This document shows positions 54,653-63,882 of a DNA stretch of 64,000 nt, one piece after another. Source of the DNA: Bacillus sp. sid0103 (lineage in GTDB: Bacteria > Bacillota > Bacilli > Bacillales_B > DSM-18226); NCBI RefSeq assembly GCF_019219025.1, contig NZ_JAHUWN010000007.1:124001-188000 (forward strand), in the 5' to 3' direction. The notes beneath the pieces are model-generated. The model did no database searches. It had not been told where the DNA came from and worked only from the letters and a program-made list of their open reading frames with translations. The position numbers were made by a program, and so were the translations under genes. Positions within the stretch are counted from its first letter, which is position 1. The number at the start of each line of letters is the position of its first letter.

Positions 54653-56590
54653 TCAATTCATATAGCGATATTCTCTCAAACTATTCAAAATAGAGATTTC
54701 CTGTAATAATTTCTCTCCAACATTCGTTTCTCTAACCTTTTTTCTCTTTAATTCTTTATCCACCAATCTTTTTATTGATAAAACATCTGTCCCGCTAAGT
54801 AGAACATCTTCTTTTGAATTAAAATGCTTATGGGCGACCAGTTGCATACCATAGGAATTATATAGTAACGTATATCCTGCTATACCTGTTGTTGATTGAT
54901 ATGCTTTGGAGAAACCTCCATCGATCACAATTATCTTACCATTTGCTTTAATTGGATTTTCTCCCTCAATTTCTTTAACTGGTGTATGGCCATTAATAAT
55001 ATGACCATGGTCAGGATTCAGATCAAATTCAGTTAGGATTTTGCGGCAGAAATCTTCATTTTCGCGTAAATGGTAGTATGGGTTCTTTCTCTCTTTATGG
55101 GTTGCCTTGTCCTTAATAAAGTACCTCTCAAAAGTTGTCATTTCTCTTTTTCCAAAGAGTGATGAATATTCTCCTGTCCATAAATACCAGACCATATCTG
55201 TCGCAAGATCATCTGTCTCTTCAGGATGTGCAAAAGAATGGCGTAAATATTGTTCAAAAACATCAAGTAAATCACGACCTGAATAGGTTTTATTTTCAAT
55301 AACCATTTTCCCCATATTCCCTTCTTCATCTAAAGGAATACAACCATGTATTAATAGGTTCCCGTTATATTTTAAGTAAAGACTCCCTTTCTTCATAAGG
55401 AAATTCATATGTCTGGCCAGCTTTTCTGAATGCTGGACTGAAAATAATAATCTTTCCATAACCTGCTTTTCTTCTTCTAATAATTGATCAGGCTGCTCGG
55501 GATTTACCGTTGCAAAGCAACTATTTTCTAGAGGGTAGGTTTTCCCATAAATCGTTATTTCGTTCTTGTCATAATCAATTTTCTCAAGCAAAAGCCTTTC
55601 TGACATATTAAAATATGGGCGTCTCTTTATAATAGGCATTTCAAGTTTGAACTGAATCATCGCAATTGCTTGATGAATTTTCGTTATTTGTAATTTTTCA
55701 TGATCAGATAGTTTCTTATCTGAATGTCCCTTAGGTCTGAAAGCTGGATTATCCTCATAGTATTTCTCCGCAAGATTCAGCAGGGGTCTAAGATTGATTC
55801 CATATACATCTTCAATAATATCCAGATTGTCGTATCTTGCGCAGATACGAATTATATTAGCGAGACAAACCATTGAACCAGCAAATGCACCTAGCCATAG
55901 TACATCATGGTTACCCCACTGAATATCAACGGAATGATAATTGATCAGCGTATCCATGATTTTATCAGGTTCGGGGCCACGATCATAAATATCCCCAACT
56001 ACATGAAGATGATCGACAACCAATCTCTGAGTTGTATACGCAAGCCCCGTTATGAGCTTATCAGCCTGACCTAAGGAGATGATCTGCTGGACAATTTCTG
56101 TATAATATTGCTCCTTATTTGTAGATTGATTCGCTTTGTAAAGCAGCTCTTCTATAATAAACACAAACTGACTCGGCAATGCTTTTCGTACTTTCGAACG
56201 TGTATATTTGGAGGAAGCATGAGAAATAAGCCTTATCATCCGCTCGATGATTACTATATACCATTGGTTTAATTCCTGTTCATTGCCAAAATGATTTTTA
56301 ATTAATTTTAATTTTTCTTCAGGATAATAAACTAATGTCGCAAATTCATTTATTTCTTTTTCAAATAAAACATCTTGAAACAAGTCCCTGATTTTCTCTT
56401 TTACATTCCCTGAACCATTTCTTAACACATGTTGAAAAGCTTGATACTCCCCATGTAAATCACTGACGAAATGTTCTGTACCCTTTGGCAGATTAAGAAT
56501 GGCTTCCAGATTAATAATTTCAGTTACCACTTTTTCTTCACAATCATATTTTTGGACAAGTAAATCTAGATATTTTGAGTTCAAATTCAT
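54653..56590 (-). CDS. fbp: Fructose-1,6-bisphosphatase, class III
   Basis: This gluconeogenic enzyme of about 645 residues hydrolyses fructose-1,6-bisphosphate. It is the Firmicute class III type, related to metallophosphatases rather than to the common class I enzyme. Metal-site motifs: [12 protein letters not shown] (near 40), [18 protein letters not shown] (near 195), [11 protein letters not shown] (near 225), INGHTPV (near 530). The start is placed at ATG 56590 (GAAAGGGGAT before it); the frame extends eight codons further. In B. subtilis fbp is expressed under both growth modes. Confidence 0.96.
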   Translation of the reverse strand: MNLNSKYLDLLVQKYDCEEKVVTEIINLEAILNLPKGTEHFVSDLHGEYQAFQHVLRNGSGNVKEKIRDLFQDVLFEKEINEFATLVYYPEEKLKLIKNHFGNEQELNQWYIVIIERMIRLISHASSKYTRSKVRKALPSQFVFIIEELLYKANQSTNKEQYYTEIVQQIISLGQADKLITGLAYTTQRLVVDHLHVVGDIYDRGPEPDKIMDTLINYHSVDIQWGNHDVLWLGAFAGSMVCLANIIRICARYDNLDIIEDVYGINLRPLLNLAEKYYEDNPAFRPKGHSDKKLSDHEKLQITKIHQAIAMIQFKLEMPIIKRRPYFNMSERLLLEKIDYDKNEITIYGKTYPLENSCFATVNPEQPDQLLEEEKQVMERLLFSVQHSEKLARHMNFLMKKGSLYLKYNGNLLIHGCIPLDEEGNMGKMVIENKTYSGRDLLDVFEQYLRHSFAHPEETDDLATDMVWYLWTGEYSSLFGKREMTTFERYFIKDKATHKERKNPYYHLRENEDFCRKILTEFDLNPDHGHIINGHTPVKEIEGENPIKANGKIIVIDGGFSKAYQSTTGIAGYTLLYNSYGMQLVAHKHFNSKEDVLLSGTDVLSIKRLVDKELKRKKVRETNVGEKLLQEISILNSLREYRYMN

Positions 56591-57094
56591 GTATCCCCTT
56601 TCAAAATTCACCATTTATTTTCTATCTAAAAGATTGAGATTAATCATTTATATTATCAGACAAAACTTAAATAATAGTTATTTTACTATTTAGAATCTCT
56701 CTGTCAATCAATTCTGTTTGAAATGTTTGAGCGATTCATGGCCCTTAAAACAAACTGAGGGCTTGGCAAAACCTACAATCCAAGGTGTTTTTTAGAGGAT
56801 GGATCATTTCGTAGCGCTTCTACTATAACATGAACTCGATGAAAAACATCTCTTCAATGATTTCTATCATTTTACTTTTCATATAAATCAACAAATAAAC
56901 ACCAGCAAGTTAGTCATTTCAAGAATTATAAACACAAAAAAGGCACTGCCAAAGCGCCTTGAAATAAGAACAAATGATGGGTGTTCAAAAGGTATATGAT
57001 TTGGAGAAATCTTTAAATGACTTCTTTTGATTACCATTTCTCTACATTTATTTACATTAGTTTAATCAGATATAGTTAAGTTATAATTGATTTC
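56591..57094. other. Intergenic region between adh operon end and fbp start
   Basis: About 500 bp, AT-rich, holding the fbp promoter region. A weak hairpin with arms AAGGC (56940-56944) and GCCTT (56956-56960) is visible. I see no gene or RNA here. Confidence 0.35.
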
Positions 57095-57136
57095 AATAAA
57101 AACTAGCAGTGCAAATTGAACCGCACTGCTAGTTTC
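57095..57136 (-). terminator. Terminator of the permease-aldehyde dehydrogenase-alcohol dehydrogenase operon
   Basis: Minus-strand perfect 11-bp stem ACTAGCAGTGC / GCACTGCTAGT followed by TTTTTA. Confidence 0.8.
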
Positions 57137-57175
57137 GGCACATCTTCTAACTCCTCTTAAATGCTCCATAAAACT

Positions 57176-58381
57176 TCAATTATGAGCTGCAATCTTACTA
57201 TCTCTCGATTTTTCAACAACTACGCCATCGAATGCAGCTTTATAAATGGTATAGATATCTTCTTTTAATAAAGGCATTGGACTACGAGCTAAAATACGTT
57301 TTTGCTCAACCGCATCATTCGTTAAACTTTCAAGTGCATCCTCTGCAATGTTAAATCCTTTTAAAGAAGATGGAATATTTACATCTTCTACTAATCGTTT
57401 TAATTCCGCTACACATCTATATGATGCTTCCTCTTGTGAAAGATTCGCAGAACTAAAGCCCATTGCATCGTAGATATCTTTCATTCGTTTTTCACAACTT
57501 TGGCGAATATAGCCAAATACATATGGAAGCAATACGGCATTTGAGTCACCGTGTGCAATGTGGAATTGGCCTCCGAGAGGGTAAGCTAACGCGTGAACAC
57601 CAGCAACTCCAGCGTTGAAGAAGGCAAGACCTGCAAGGTAACTTCCATAGCTCATATCCGTACGAGCTTGTTTGTCTTTACCGTTCGATACAGCTGTGCG
57701 AATCGAGTTACTGATGAGGCGAATGGCTTGCAATGCTAATGCATCAGAAACTACACTCGCATTTTTAGAAACATAAGCTTCTACTGCATGTGTAAGTGCA
57801 TCAACGCCTGTTGCCGCTGTTACTTTTGGTGGTAATGAAATCGTTAAAGCAGGGTCCACAATTGCAACATCAGCCAATAAGTAGTCATGCGTAACGACAT
57901 CTTTAGTCGTTTCCAGGGATAAAACGGAAATATTCGTCACCTCTGAACCGGTCCCTGAAGTTGTAGGAATTAAGATTTTAGGAAGTCCTTTGTTCGTAAT
58001 CTTTTTCGTACCGGTTAAGTTTAAGTAATCTTCTACTTTACCTTCATGTGACGCTAATACCCCTGCAAGCTTTGTTAAATCTAACGCACTTCCCCCACCC
58101 ACACCAATGACCATGTCGAATAGATTTTCACGGGTGTAAGCAACCAATTTTTCACCGATAGCTAAAGGGGGCTCCGGTACAACATCCGTATAAATTTCTG
58201 TTACATAGCCAGCTTCTTCAAGCGGATCCACCACTTTATTTGTTAATCCAATGTCTTTTAGGAACGGGTCTGTTATGACTAGAATCTTTTTCACATCAAA
58301 GCGTTTTACTTCCTCTAAAAGGTGAGCTAAAGAATCCCATCCGGTATAACTAAGTGGTGTAAAGGTAATTTTTTCAGACAA
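57176..58381 (-). CDS. Iron-containing alcohol dehydrogenase
   Basis: This 401-residue group III (Fe-type) alcohol dehydrogenase is predicted to be an NAD(P)-linked cytoplasmic enzyme. It has the nucleotide-binding GVGGGSALDLTK (near 93), PTTSGTGSEVT (near 137), and metal ligands in GVDALTHAVEAYVS (near 192) and AYPLGGQFHIAHGDSN (near 264). It has full length for the family. It lies 13 bp after the aldehyde dehydrogenase gene in a LacI-linked operon, so it probably oxidises a hydroxy compound to an aldehyde, or the reverse, in one pathway. The substrate is unknown. Confidence 0.92.
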   Translation of the reverse strand: MSEKITFTPLSYTGWDSLAHLLEEVKRFDVKKILVITDPFLKDIGLTNKVVDPLEEAGYVTEIYTDVVPEPPLAIGEKLVAYTRENLFDMVIGVGGGSALDLTKLAGVLASHEGKVEDYLNLTGTKKITNKGLPKILIPTTSGTGSEVTNISVLSLETTKDVVTHDYLLADVAIVDPALTISLPPKVTAATGVDALTHAVEAYVSKNASVVSDALALQAIRLISNSIRTAVSNGKDKQARTDMSYGSYLAGLAFFNAGVAGVHALAYPLGGQFHIAHGDSNAVLLPYVFGYIRQSCEKRMKDIYDAMGFSSANLSQEEASYRCVAELKRLVEDVNIPSSLKGFNIAEDALESLTNDAVEQKRILARSPMPLLKEDIYTIYKAAFDGVVVEKSRDSKIAAHN

Positions 58382-58394
58382 TTTTGGTCACTCC

Positions 58395-59816
58395 TTAATT
58401 TTGGTTCCAAACGACAAGTTTCGTTTCAGTCATTTCATGGATTGCATATTTTAATCCTTCTTTACCCGTTCCGCTTTCTTTTACGCCTCCGTACGGCATT
58501 TGGTCTACACGGTAGGTTGGAATATCGTTAATCATGACACCGCCTACTTCAAACTCTTTTGAGGCTTTGAATGCCGTTTGAATGTCATTAGTGAAAATCC
58601 CTGCTTGCAGCCCATAATTAGAATCATTAATTGCTGCGATTCCTTCTTCAACAGAGGTGATACGATTCACAACTACAATTGGTGCAAAAACTTCCTGGCA
58701 AGATACATTTAGAGCCGGGTCTACATTCGTTAAGATGGTTGGCCTGAAGACTCCATTCTCAATCTTCCCGCCTGTTACGATTTCAGCGCCGTTCGCGGCA
58801 GCATCCTGTACCCAGCTAAGCGCTCGCTCCTGTTCATCGGGATTGATCATGGCAGAAATATCCGTTGTTTCTGCAAGTGGGCTTCCAATGACTAACTGCT
58901 TAGTAGCATCAGTAAATTGTTCCATAAATTCATCAAATAATTCATCCATTACATAGGTACGTTGTAATGAGATACAAACTTGACCTTGGTTTGAAAAAGC
59001 TCCTGTCACACATTTTGGAACGATTTGGGACAAATCAACATTTTTGTCGATAATTAAACCAGCGTTCGATCCTAGTTCAAGAGCCACTTTTTTCAGACCA
59101 GCTTTGTTGCGTATACCAATCCCAACAGAAGGGCTGCCAGTGAATGTGATCATTTTGACTTTGTTACTGGTAACCAATGTATCACCTACGGTTCTGCCAC
59201 TACCTGTAATCACGTTAAAGGCACCTTTAGGCAAAGCCGTTTGATCGATTAATTCTGCTAAAAACAGGGCTGAAAGAGGCGTTTGTGATGCCGGTTTTAG
59301 AACGATTGTATTTCCCGCTGCAATCGCAGGTCCCACTTTATGTGCGACCAGGTTTTGCGGGAAGTTAAAGGGTGTGATCGCCCCAATTACTCCAAGTGGC
59401 TGCTCGATTGTGTAACCAAAGCGATTTGCTCCGTTTTTCGCAGCATCCATCGGAATCATTTCTCCCGTTAATCGTTTGGCTTCTTCAGCCGCAAATTTAT
59501 AGGTTTCAATCGTACGATCGATTTCTCCTAAGGCGAATTTCATTGGCTTTGCTGCTTCTAACGAGATAATTTCAGCTGCCTTTTGTCGATTTTCAATCAA
59601 TAGTTGTGCAATATGTTCTAAAATCGCTGCACGCTCATAGGCAGTCAGTTCTTCCATTTGTTTTCTCGTGTTGTAGGCCATGTCAATTGCTTGTTCTACC
59701 TCCTCACGTGTTGCTTGTGGAATTTGAGCGATTACTTCTTTAGAGTAAGGGGAGTGGAGATCTGCAAATTTCTCTGCAGTCTTCCATTCACCGTTAACGT
59801 AATATTGCTTTTTCAT
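58395..59816 (-). CDS. NAD(P)-dependent aldehyde dehydrogenase
   Basis: This 473-residue ALDH-superfamily enzyme has the cofactor site GAITPFNFPQN (near 147), the oxyanion/catalytic region with Glu in ALELGSNAG (near 248), and nucleophile Cys in SNQGQVCISLQRTYV (near 282). The IxLQR context after the Cys is seen in lactaldehyde, phosphonoacetaldehyde and non-phosphorylating glyceraldehyde-3-phosphate dehydrogenases, so a small hydroxy- or anionic aldehyde is likely. It follows the permease gene at once (stop and start adjoin). Confidence 0.9.
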   Translation of the reverse strand: MKKQYYVNGEWKTAEKFADLHSPYSKEVIAQIPQATREEVEQAIDMAYNTRKQMEELTAYERAAILEHIAQLLIENRQKAAEIISLEAAKPMKFALGEIDRTIETYKFAAEEAKRLTGEMIPMDAAKNGANRFGYTIEQPLGVIGAITPFNFPQNLVAHKVGPAIAAGNTIVLKPASQTPLSALFLAELIDQTALPKGAFNVITGSGRTVGDTLVTSNKVKMITFTGSPSVGIGIRNKAGLKKVALELGSNAGLIIDKNVDLSQIVPKCVTGAFSNQGQVCISLQRTYVMDELFDEFMEQFTDATKQLVIGSPLAETTDISAMINPDEQERALSWVQDAAANGAEIVTGGKIENGVFRPTILTNVDPALNVSCQEVFAPIVVVNRITSVEEGIAAINDSNYGLQAGIFTNDIQTAFKASKEFEVGGVMINDIPTYRVDQMPYGGVKESGTGKEGLKYAIHEMTETKLVVWNQN

Positions 59817-61226
59817 TTAACTTACCTCTTTCATCTCTTCATTTTTAGATGATTCCAAGGAATCTTTTACAAATGTATTATCAACTTCTCCTTTGAAGAA
59901 GTCTTTACCATAAATTAAGAAGCAAAGCAGGATTCCTACTGCAAATGCCCATGAAGCACCTTTGATGACAAGGAGGGCAGCCACAATTCCAGCTATTCCT
60001 AAATCACGCTGACTCCGTGCCTGCATGATCCCAATCCGGACACTTACGTAACCTTGGACAAGCAATGTCAAAGCTAAAGCTACGCCTAGAATCGGTTGAA
60101 CGAAGCTTACGATTGGCAATAATAAAAGGGCTGTATTTGTACCCCAACGGAAAGATCCAATTCCTCCAAAAAAGGAATTCATGGCTTTTTTTCCTTCTTT
60201 AAAGCGTTCAATGGCGACAACCTGCATCGCGGCCCACATTGGACCACACATGGTAATATCAGGACCAATCATACTCATCAGTGTGTTTCTTCCACCAAAA
60301 ATTAAATGTGCCCGGTTTGGATTGTAATCCACTTTTTCATCGGTTCTTACTGCATCGGATTCAGAAAGCAATGCTTTCGTTTTAAGAACATCACCGAAAA
60401 CTACTAGGTAAGTAGCCAGCACAGCAGGGATTGCTTTTAGAAAAAAAGCAACAGCTGGAAATCCTAATCCGAAAACAGTATACTCCGCAAACAGGGTCGC
60501 AAAATCTGGTTTACTAAATCCCCATTGAATATCAGGCCAGTTTGCTTCTCCAAATAGCGGAGCAACAAAAACTGCGAGAAAAATAGCGGGTAGAATACCA
60601 AGATTTCCTAATAGAGTAAATAAAAATCCTTTATTATTTTTTCTAATCCGTTCAAATGACTTTGAAAAAGTAAGGAAAAAGGCAAATCCAATACAAATCG
60701 AAATGGTGAACGGGAATTTTTCAAATTGTCCGCCTACTCCAAAAACGGAAGTGACGGCCCCAATACCAGCCCCAAGTATGATTCCTGTCTTAATTGCATT
60801 TGGAACCATATATACAACTTTACTTGCTAAGCCGGTAATACCCAGAATGATGGATAAAATACCTAATGTTAACTGAAAGGCGATCAGTGCATAAACCCTA
60901 TCTGGCCCCTCATCAAATTGAGTAACAAACAAGACAATCAGCGGAATTGCCGGTGTAATCCATCCTGGAATAACGGGATCACCTAAAATATGGTGAAATA
61001 AATAAAGCAACCCATTCAATACAACAACCGCTAAAGCAACCTCAAATGGCATGTGTAAATGTTGGCCTAATAGAGTAATAGCCCCCAAGTCTACTGCACA
61101 CATTAATAAACCTTGAACATAGTCTGGCCATTCAAACCGGTAATGAATAAAAGGCAGCCTAATTTTAAAAGGACCCGCTGGCATGTATGGTGATTCTTCA
61201 CCATGTGGACGATTTTTCCATTTCAT
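59817..61226 (-). CDS. NCS2-like (SLC23-type) membrane permease of unknown substrate
   Basis: This 469-residue membrane protein has about 11-12 hydrophobic segments. It begins with a cytoplasmic tail, then YVQGLLMCAVDLGAITLLG, GDPVIPGWITPAIPLIVLFV (near 80-100) and a conserved loop FGGRNTLMSMIGPDITMCGP (near 310). The overall build resembles the xanthine/uracil (nucleobase:cation symporter-2) and SulP group, but the purine-site motifs are not obvious. As it is encoded first in an operon with two dehydrogenases, it probably brings in the alcohol, aldehyde or precursor they act on. Ribosome site GGGGGAG. Confidence 0.7.
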   Translation of the reverse strand: MKWKNRPHGEESPYMPAGPFKIRLPFIHYRFEWPDYVQGLLMCAVDLGAITLLGQHLHMPFEVALAVVVLNGLLYLFHHILGDPVIPGWITPAIPLIVLFVTQFDEGPDRVYALIAFQLTLGILSIILGITGLASKVVYMVPNAIKTGIILGAGIGAVTSVFGVGGQFEKFPFTISICIGFAFFLTFSKSFERIRKNNKGFLFTLLGNLGILPAIFLAVFVAPLFGEANWPDIQWGFSKPDFATLFAEYTVFGLGFPAVAFFLKAIPAVLATYLVVFGDVLKTKALLSESDAVRTDEKVDYNPNRAHLIFGGRNTLMSMIGPDITMCGPMWAAMQVVAIERFKEGKKAMNSFFGGIGSFRWGTNTALLLLPIVSFVQPILGVALALTLLVQGYVSVRIGIMQARSQRDLGIAGIVAALLVIKGASWAFAVGILLCFLIYGKDFFKGEVDNTFVKDSLESSKNEEMKEVS

Positions 61227-61252
61227 AAAATAATTTCTCCCCCTTTTTTAGT

Positions 61253-61266
61253 TGTAACCCCTTACA
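61253..61266. promoter_or_regulatory. cre-like palindrome in front of the permease operon
   Basis: TGTAACCCCTTACA (arms TTGTAA/TTACAA) has one mismatch in the core of the cre consensus. Its site between promoter and start codon suits catabolite repression. Confidence 0.35.
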
Positions 61267-61306
61267 ATTCCCCTGAACATACTACCCCTTTTGCATATTC
61301 CTTTTA

Positions 61307-61419
61307 TGAATACGTAACCATTTTTGAGAAAAGCAAAAAAATTCTGGTGTTCCTTTCCTACGAAGGAAAGATTAAAAGAAGTTAAAGCTATGAATATTCG
61401 CAAAATGGTTACGTATTCA
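61307..61419. promoter_or_regulatory. Paired LacI-type operator candidates before the permease operon
   Basis: TGAATACGTAACCA (61307-61320) recurs inverted as TGGTTACGTATTCA (61406-61419). The match extends to an 18-bp perfect inverted repeat. Each copy is itself a near-palindrome centred on TACGTA, as LacI-family sites are. The centres are 99 bp apart, which would allow looping. The LacI-type gene ends 28 bp further on. A smaller hairpin CTTTCC/GGAAAG lies between them. Confidence 0.5.
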
Positions 61420-61447
61420 TTTTTTCGCAAAAAAGAAATAAACAACT

Positions 61448-62452
61448 TTATTGTTTATTTTCTATTTTTCTAGTTGTTCTTCTGTTAAATATTTTAACAG
61501 GTTCAGTTATTTGAATGCAATAATTTTTTTTATTTTCTATCATTTCAATCAATTCAGTGATTGCCAAGAGTCCTAGATTTTTCTGTGAGATACTGCCTAC
61601 AGTCGTCAATTGGATCAAGCCATGCTGACTAATGTCTACGTTATCAATCCCAATAATACTTAAGTCATCCGGTACTCTGAAATCCTCACTAATGGCATCG
61701 TCTATCAAATTTAATGCCAGAGAATCCGCACCAGCACAAATGGCGGTAGGGCGATGCTCAAGTTTCATTAAGCGTTGAAAAGCAGCTGAAATTTCTTGCT
61801 TAGAAGTATCAGTGTTGAAGATATATTGTTCGGACAATGGTAATTTATAATCTTTGATTGCGTGAAGGAATCCTGAATAACGGTTGTTAAATGAGCTGAC
61901 TGTCAAAGGTCCGCCAACCCATGCAAGGGTTTTATGTCCTAGCTCAATCATATGTTTTGCCGATAAATATCCAGCTTCAAAATTGTCAATTTCAACAAAG
62001 TTTTCATTTTTTTTATGCTTACGATTGTAGGTAATGAATGGAATATCCATTTGTTTGAGCCTATCGAATATCGGATCATTAATCAAAATACACGATAGAA
62101 TGATACCATCCACTTTATTTTCAAAAGCAGTTGCATATGCTTCAGGCAATTTTTCATCGTTTACGTACTGTACGTTTACACGGTACCCCATCTCATTAGC
62201 GTAAGTGATAATGGCGGATGTGGTATCGACAAAAAACGGGTTGTGCAGTGGTCCGGATAAAAGGGCTATTGTATTTGTTTTATTTTGAACTAGTGATCGT
62301 GCATGTGCATTCGGTATATAGTTTAAATCGTTAATGGCCTTCATCACTTTATCAAGAGTAGGTTTTTTAACTAATTCTGGCGTATTCAATACACGTGATA
62401 CAGTCGTTTGGGATACGCCTGCGTGTTTTGCGACGTCTTTCGATGATACCAA
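61448..62452 (-). CDS. LacI-family transcriptional regulator
   Basis: This 334-residue regulator has the LacI-type helix-turn-helix at 1-50 (SSKDVAKHAGVSQTTVSRVLNTPELV) and a PBP-like effector domain at about 60-330 (IALLSGPLHNPFFVDTT; GIILSCILINDP; AICAGADSLALNLIDD; LSIIGIDNVDIS). It lies directly upstream of the permease-ALDH-ADH operon on the same strand, with an inverted-repeat pair in between, so it very likely controls that operon and perhaps the divergent hydroxyacid dehydrogenase gene. The effector cannot be deduced. The start overlaps no other gene; GGAGG lies upstream. Confidence 0.92.
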   Translation of the reverse strand: MVSSKDVAKHAGVSQTTVSRVLNTPELVKKPTLDKVMKAINDLNYIPNAHARSLVQNKTNTIALLSGPLHNPFFVDTTSAIITYANEMGYRVNVQYVNDEKLPEAYATAFENKVDGIILSCILINDPIFDRLKQMDIPFITYNRKHKKNENFVEIDNFEAGYLSAKHMIELGHKTLAWVGGPLTVSSFNNRYSGFLHAIKDYKLPLSEQYIFNTDTSKQEISAAFQRLMKLEHRPTAICAGADSLALNLIDDAISEDFRVPDDLSIIGIDNVDISQHGLIQLTTVGSISQKNLGLLAITELIEMIENKKNYCIQITEPVKIFNRRTTRKIENKQ

Positions 62453-62773
62453 GGCGTTACCTCCTTATTTGACACATTTTACAATTTTATCTATAAAAAT
62501 TATATTGCCAATCTATTACTGTACATAATTGTTTGATGTCGATAATACAACAAATTAAACAATTGTGCTATAAGGTTTAGTCTTTTTTACTCTATTCTAC
62601 CATTTCGCAAACATTTAGGAGAAAAAATGAATGGGAATTGTAACTGAAGCCAATTTTCATATATATACGCCTGACAAGTTCCTATATAGCTTCTAGGAAC
62701 ACTGTTTAAAAAAAATATTCGAATTTTCTTAATTGTGTTAAAATAGAGACATCAATTAATTAGGGGGGAAACC
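62453..62773. promoter_or_regulatory. Divergent promoter region between LacI regulator and hydroxyacid dehydrogenase
   Basis: 320 bp. It contains an inverted pair AATTGTTT (62527-62534) / AAACAATT (62557-62564) and a TAAAAT -10 candidate about 35 bp before the plus-strand gene. The pair does not match the TACGTA-centred repeat on the other side of the regulator. No gene is seen. Confidence 0.4.
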
Positions 62774-63751
62774 ATGAAAAGAAATAAGTTAGTTGTTGTA
62801 GGAGTAGGCCATGTTGGCTCTTATGTTCTAGCAGATGCCATGAAATTAGGTCTTTTTGCGGAAATAGCTGTCATTGATATAGATAAGGATGTTGCTTATG
62901 GCGAAGCTCTTGACCAAGAACATGCAACCGCTCTTACATATATGTCAAATACAACGGTACATGCTGGGGATTATTCCGAATGTGCGAATGCAGATGTGAT
63001 TATCTGTGCTGCTGGTCCCAGCATGATAAAAAGTGATGAAGATGCGATGCCGGACAGGGCACAATTAGCTGTTGTCAATTCAGAGGTAATTCGTGAAGTC
63101 ATGACTGGAATTACTAAATACACGAAAGACGCAATCATTATTATCATAACAAATCCGTTAGATACCATGGTGTACATAGCAGAAAATGAATTCGGCTATC
63201 CGAAGGGACGGATATTTGGAACAGGAACGATGCTTGATTCTGCACGTCTTCGTAAAATAATTGCTACTAATTATGACATCGATTCCAAAAGTGTAACAGG
63301 TTATATGATGGGAGAACACGGACATACAGCTTTCCCAGTACTAAGCCGCTTAAGTGTGCAAGGGTTTGGAGAAAAAGAATTAGACCAAGTTTTTCAAGGA
63401 AAAGAACCATTAAGTCGGGACGGTATGAAAAAACAAGTTGTAAAGGCAGCCTTTGATGTGTTAAATAGGAAAGGGTGGACAAATGCAGGTGTTGCCCAAG
63501 CTGCTGTTACACTAGCAAAGGCGATTATGCTGGATGAACGCAGTGTTTATCCGGTGTCCACAACATTACAAGGACAATATGGATACGATGGAGATGTTGC
63601 ATTAAGTATGCCATGTGTCATCGGGAGAAATGGCGTAGAAAAACAATTAGAAATTGCTCTCGACTCCCAAGAACTTGAATGGCTACATCAATCAGCGGAA
63701 TATATTAAAGAAACGATGAAAGTTGCAAAGACAGGAAGAATTCATTCATAA
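62774..63751 (+). CDS. L-2-hydroxyisocaproate/L-lactate dehydrogenase family protein
   Basis: This 325-residue NAD-dependent 2-hydroxyacid dehydrogenase of the LDH/MDH fold has the dinucleotide site VVVGVGHVGS (7-16), Asp at the end of strand 2 (VIDIDK), the active-site loop AGPSMIKSDEDAMPDRAQL (near 80), TNPLD (near 128), LDSARLR (near 154) and the catalytic His in MGEHGHTAFP (near 180). The loop is longer than the LDH loop (NQKPGETR) and resembles that of L-2-hydroxyisocaproate dehydrogenase, and GEHG is followed by HT instead of DS/NS. A 2-keto acid other than pyruvate is therefore more likely. Ribosome site AGGGGGG. Confidence 0.87.
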   Translation: MKRNKLVVVGVGHVGSYVLADAMKLGLFAEIAVIDIDKDVAYGEALDQEHATALTYMSNTTVHAGDYSECANADVIICAAGPSMIKSDEDAMPDRAQLAVVNSEVIREVMTGITKYTKDAIIIIITNPLDTMVYIAENEFGYPKGRIFGTGTMLDSARLRKIIATNYDIDSKSVTGYMMGEHGHTAFPVLSRLSVQGFGEKELDQVFQGKEPLSRDGMKKQVVKAAFDVLNRKGWTNAGVAQAAVTLAKAIMLDERSVYPVSTTLQGQYGYDGDVALSMPCVIGRNGVEKQLEIALDSQELEWLHQSAEYIKETMKVAKTGRIHS

Positions 63752-63794
63752 TTCTAAAATTCTAGTTTGATGTTTACAACTTGCACTTCTTTTT

Positions 63795-63829
63795 AGACGA
63801 ACAGGATTTGTACTGTTCGTCTTTTTATT
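63795..63829 (+). terminator. Terminator after the hydroxyacid dehydrogenase gene
   Basis: Perfect 10-bp stem AGACGAACAG / CTGTTCGTCT followed by TTTTATTT. Confidence 0.85.
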
Positions 63830-63882
63830 TAAATTCTTACAGCATAAATGTTTATCTCCACGTCACGCCAGAAATAAAATTT

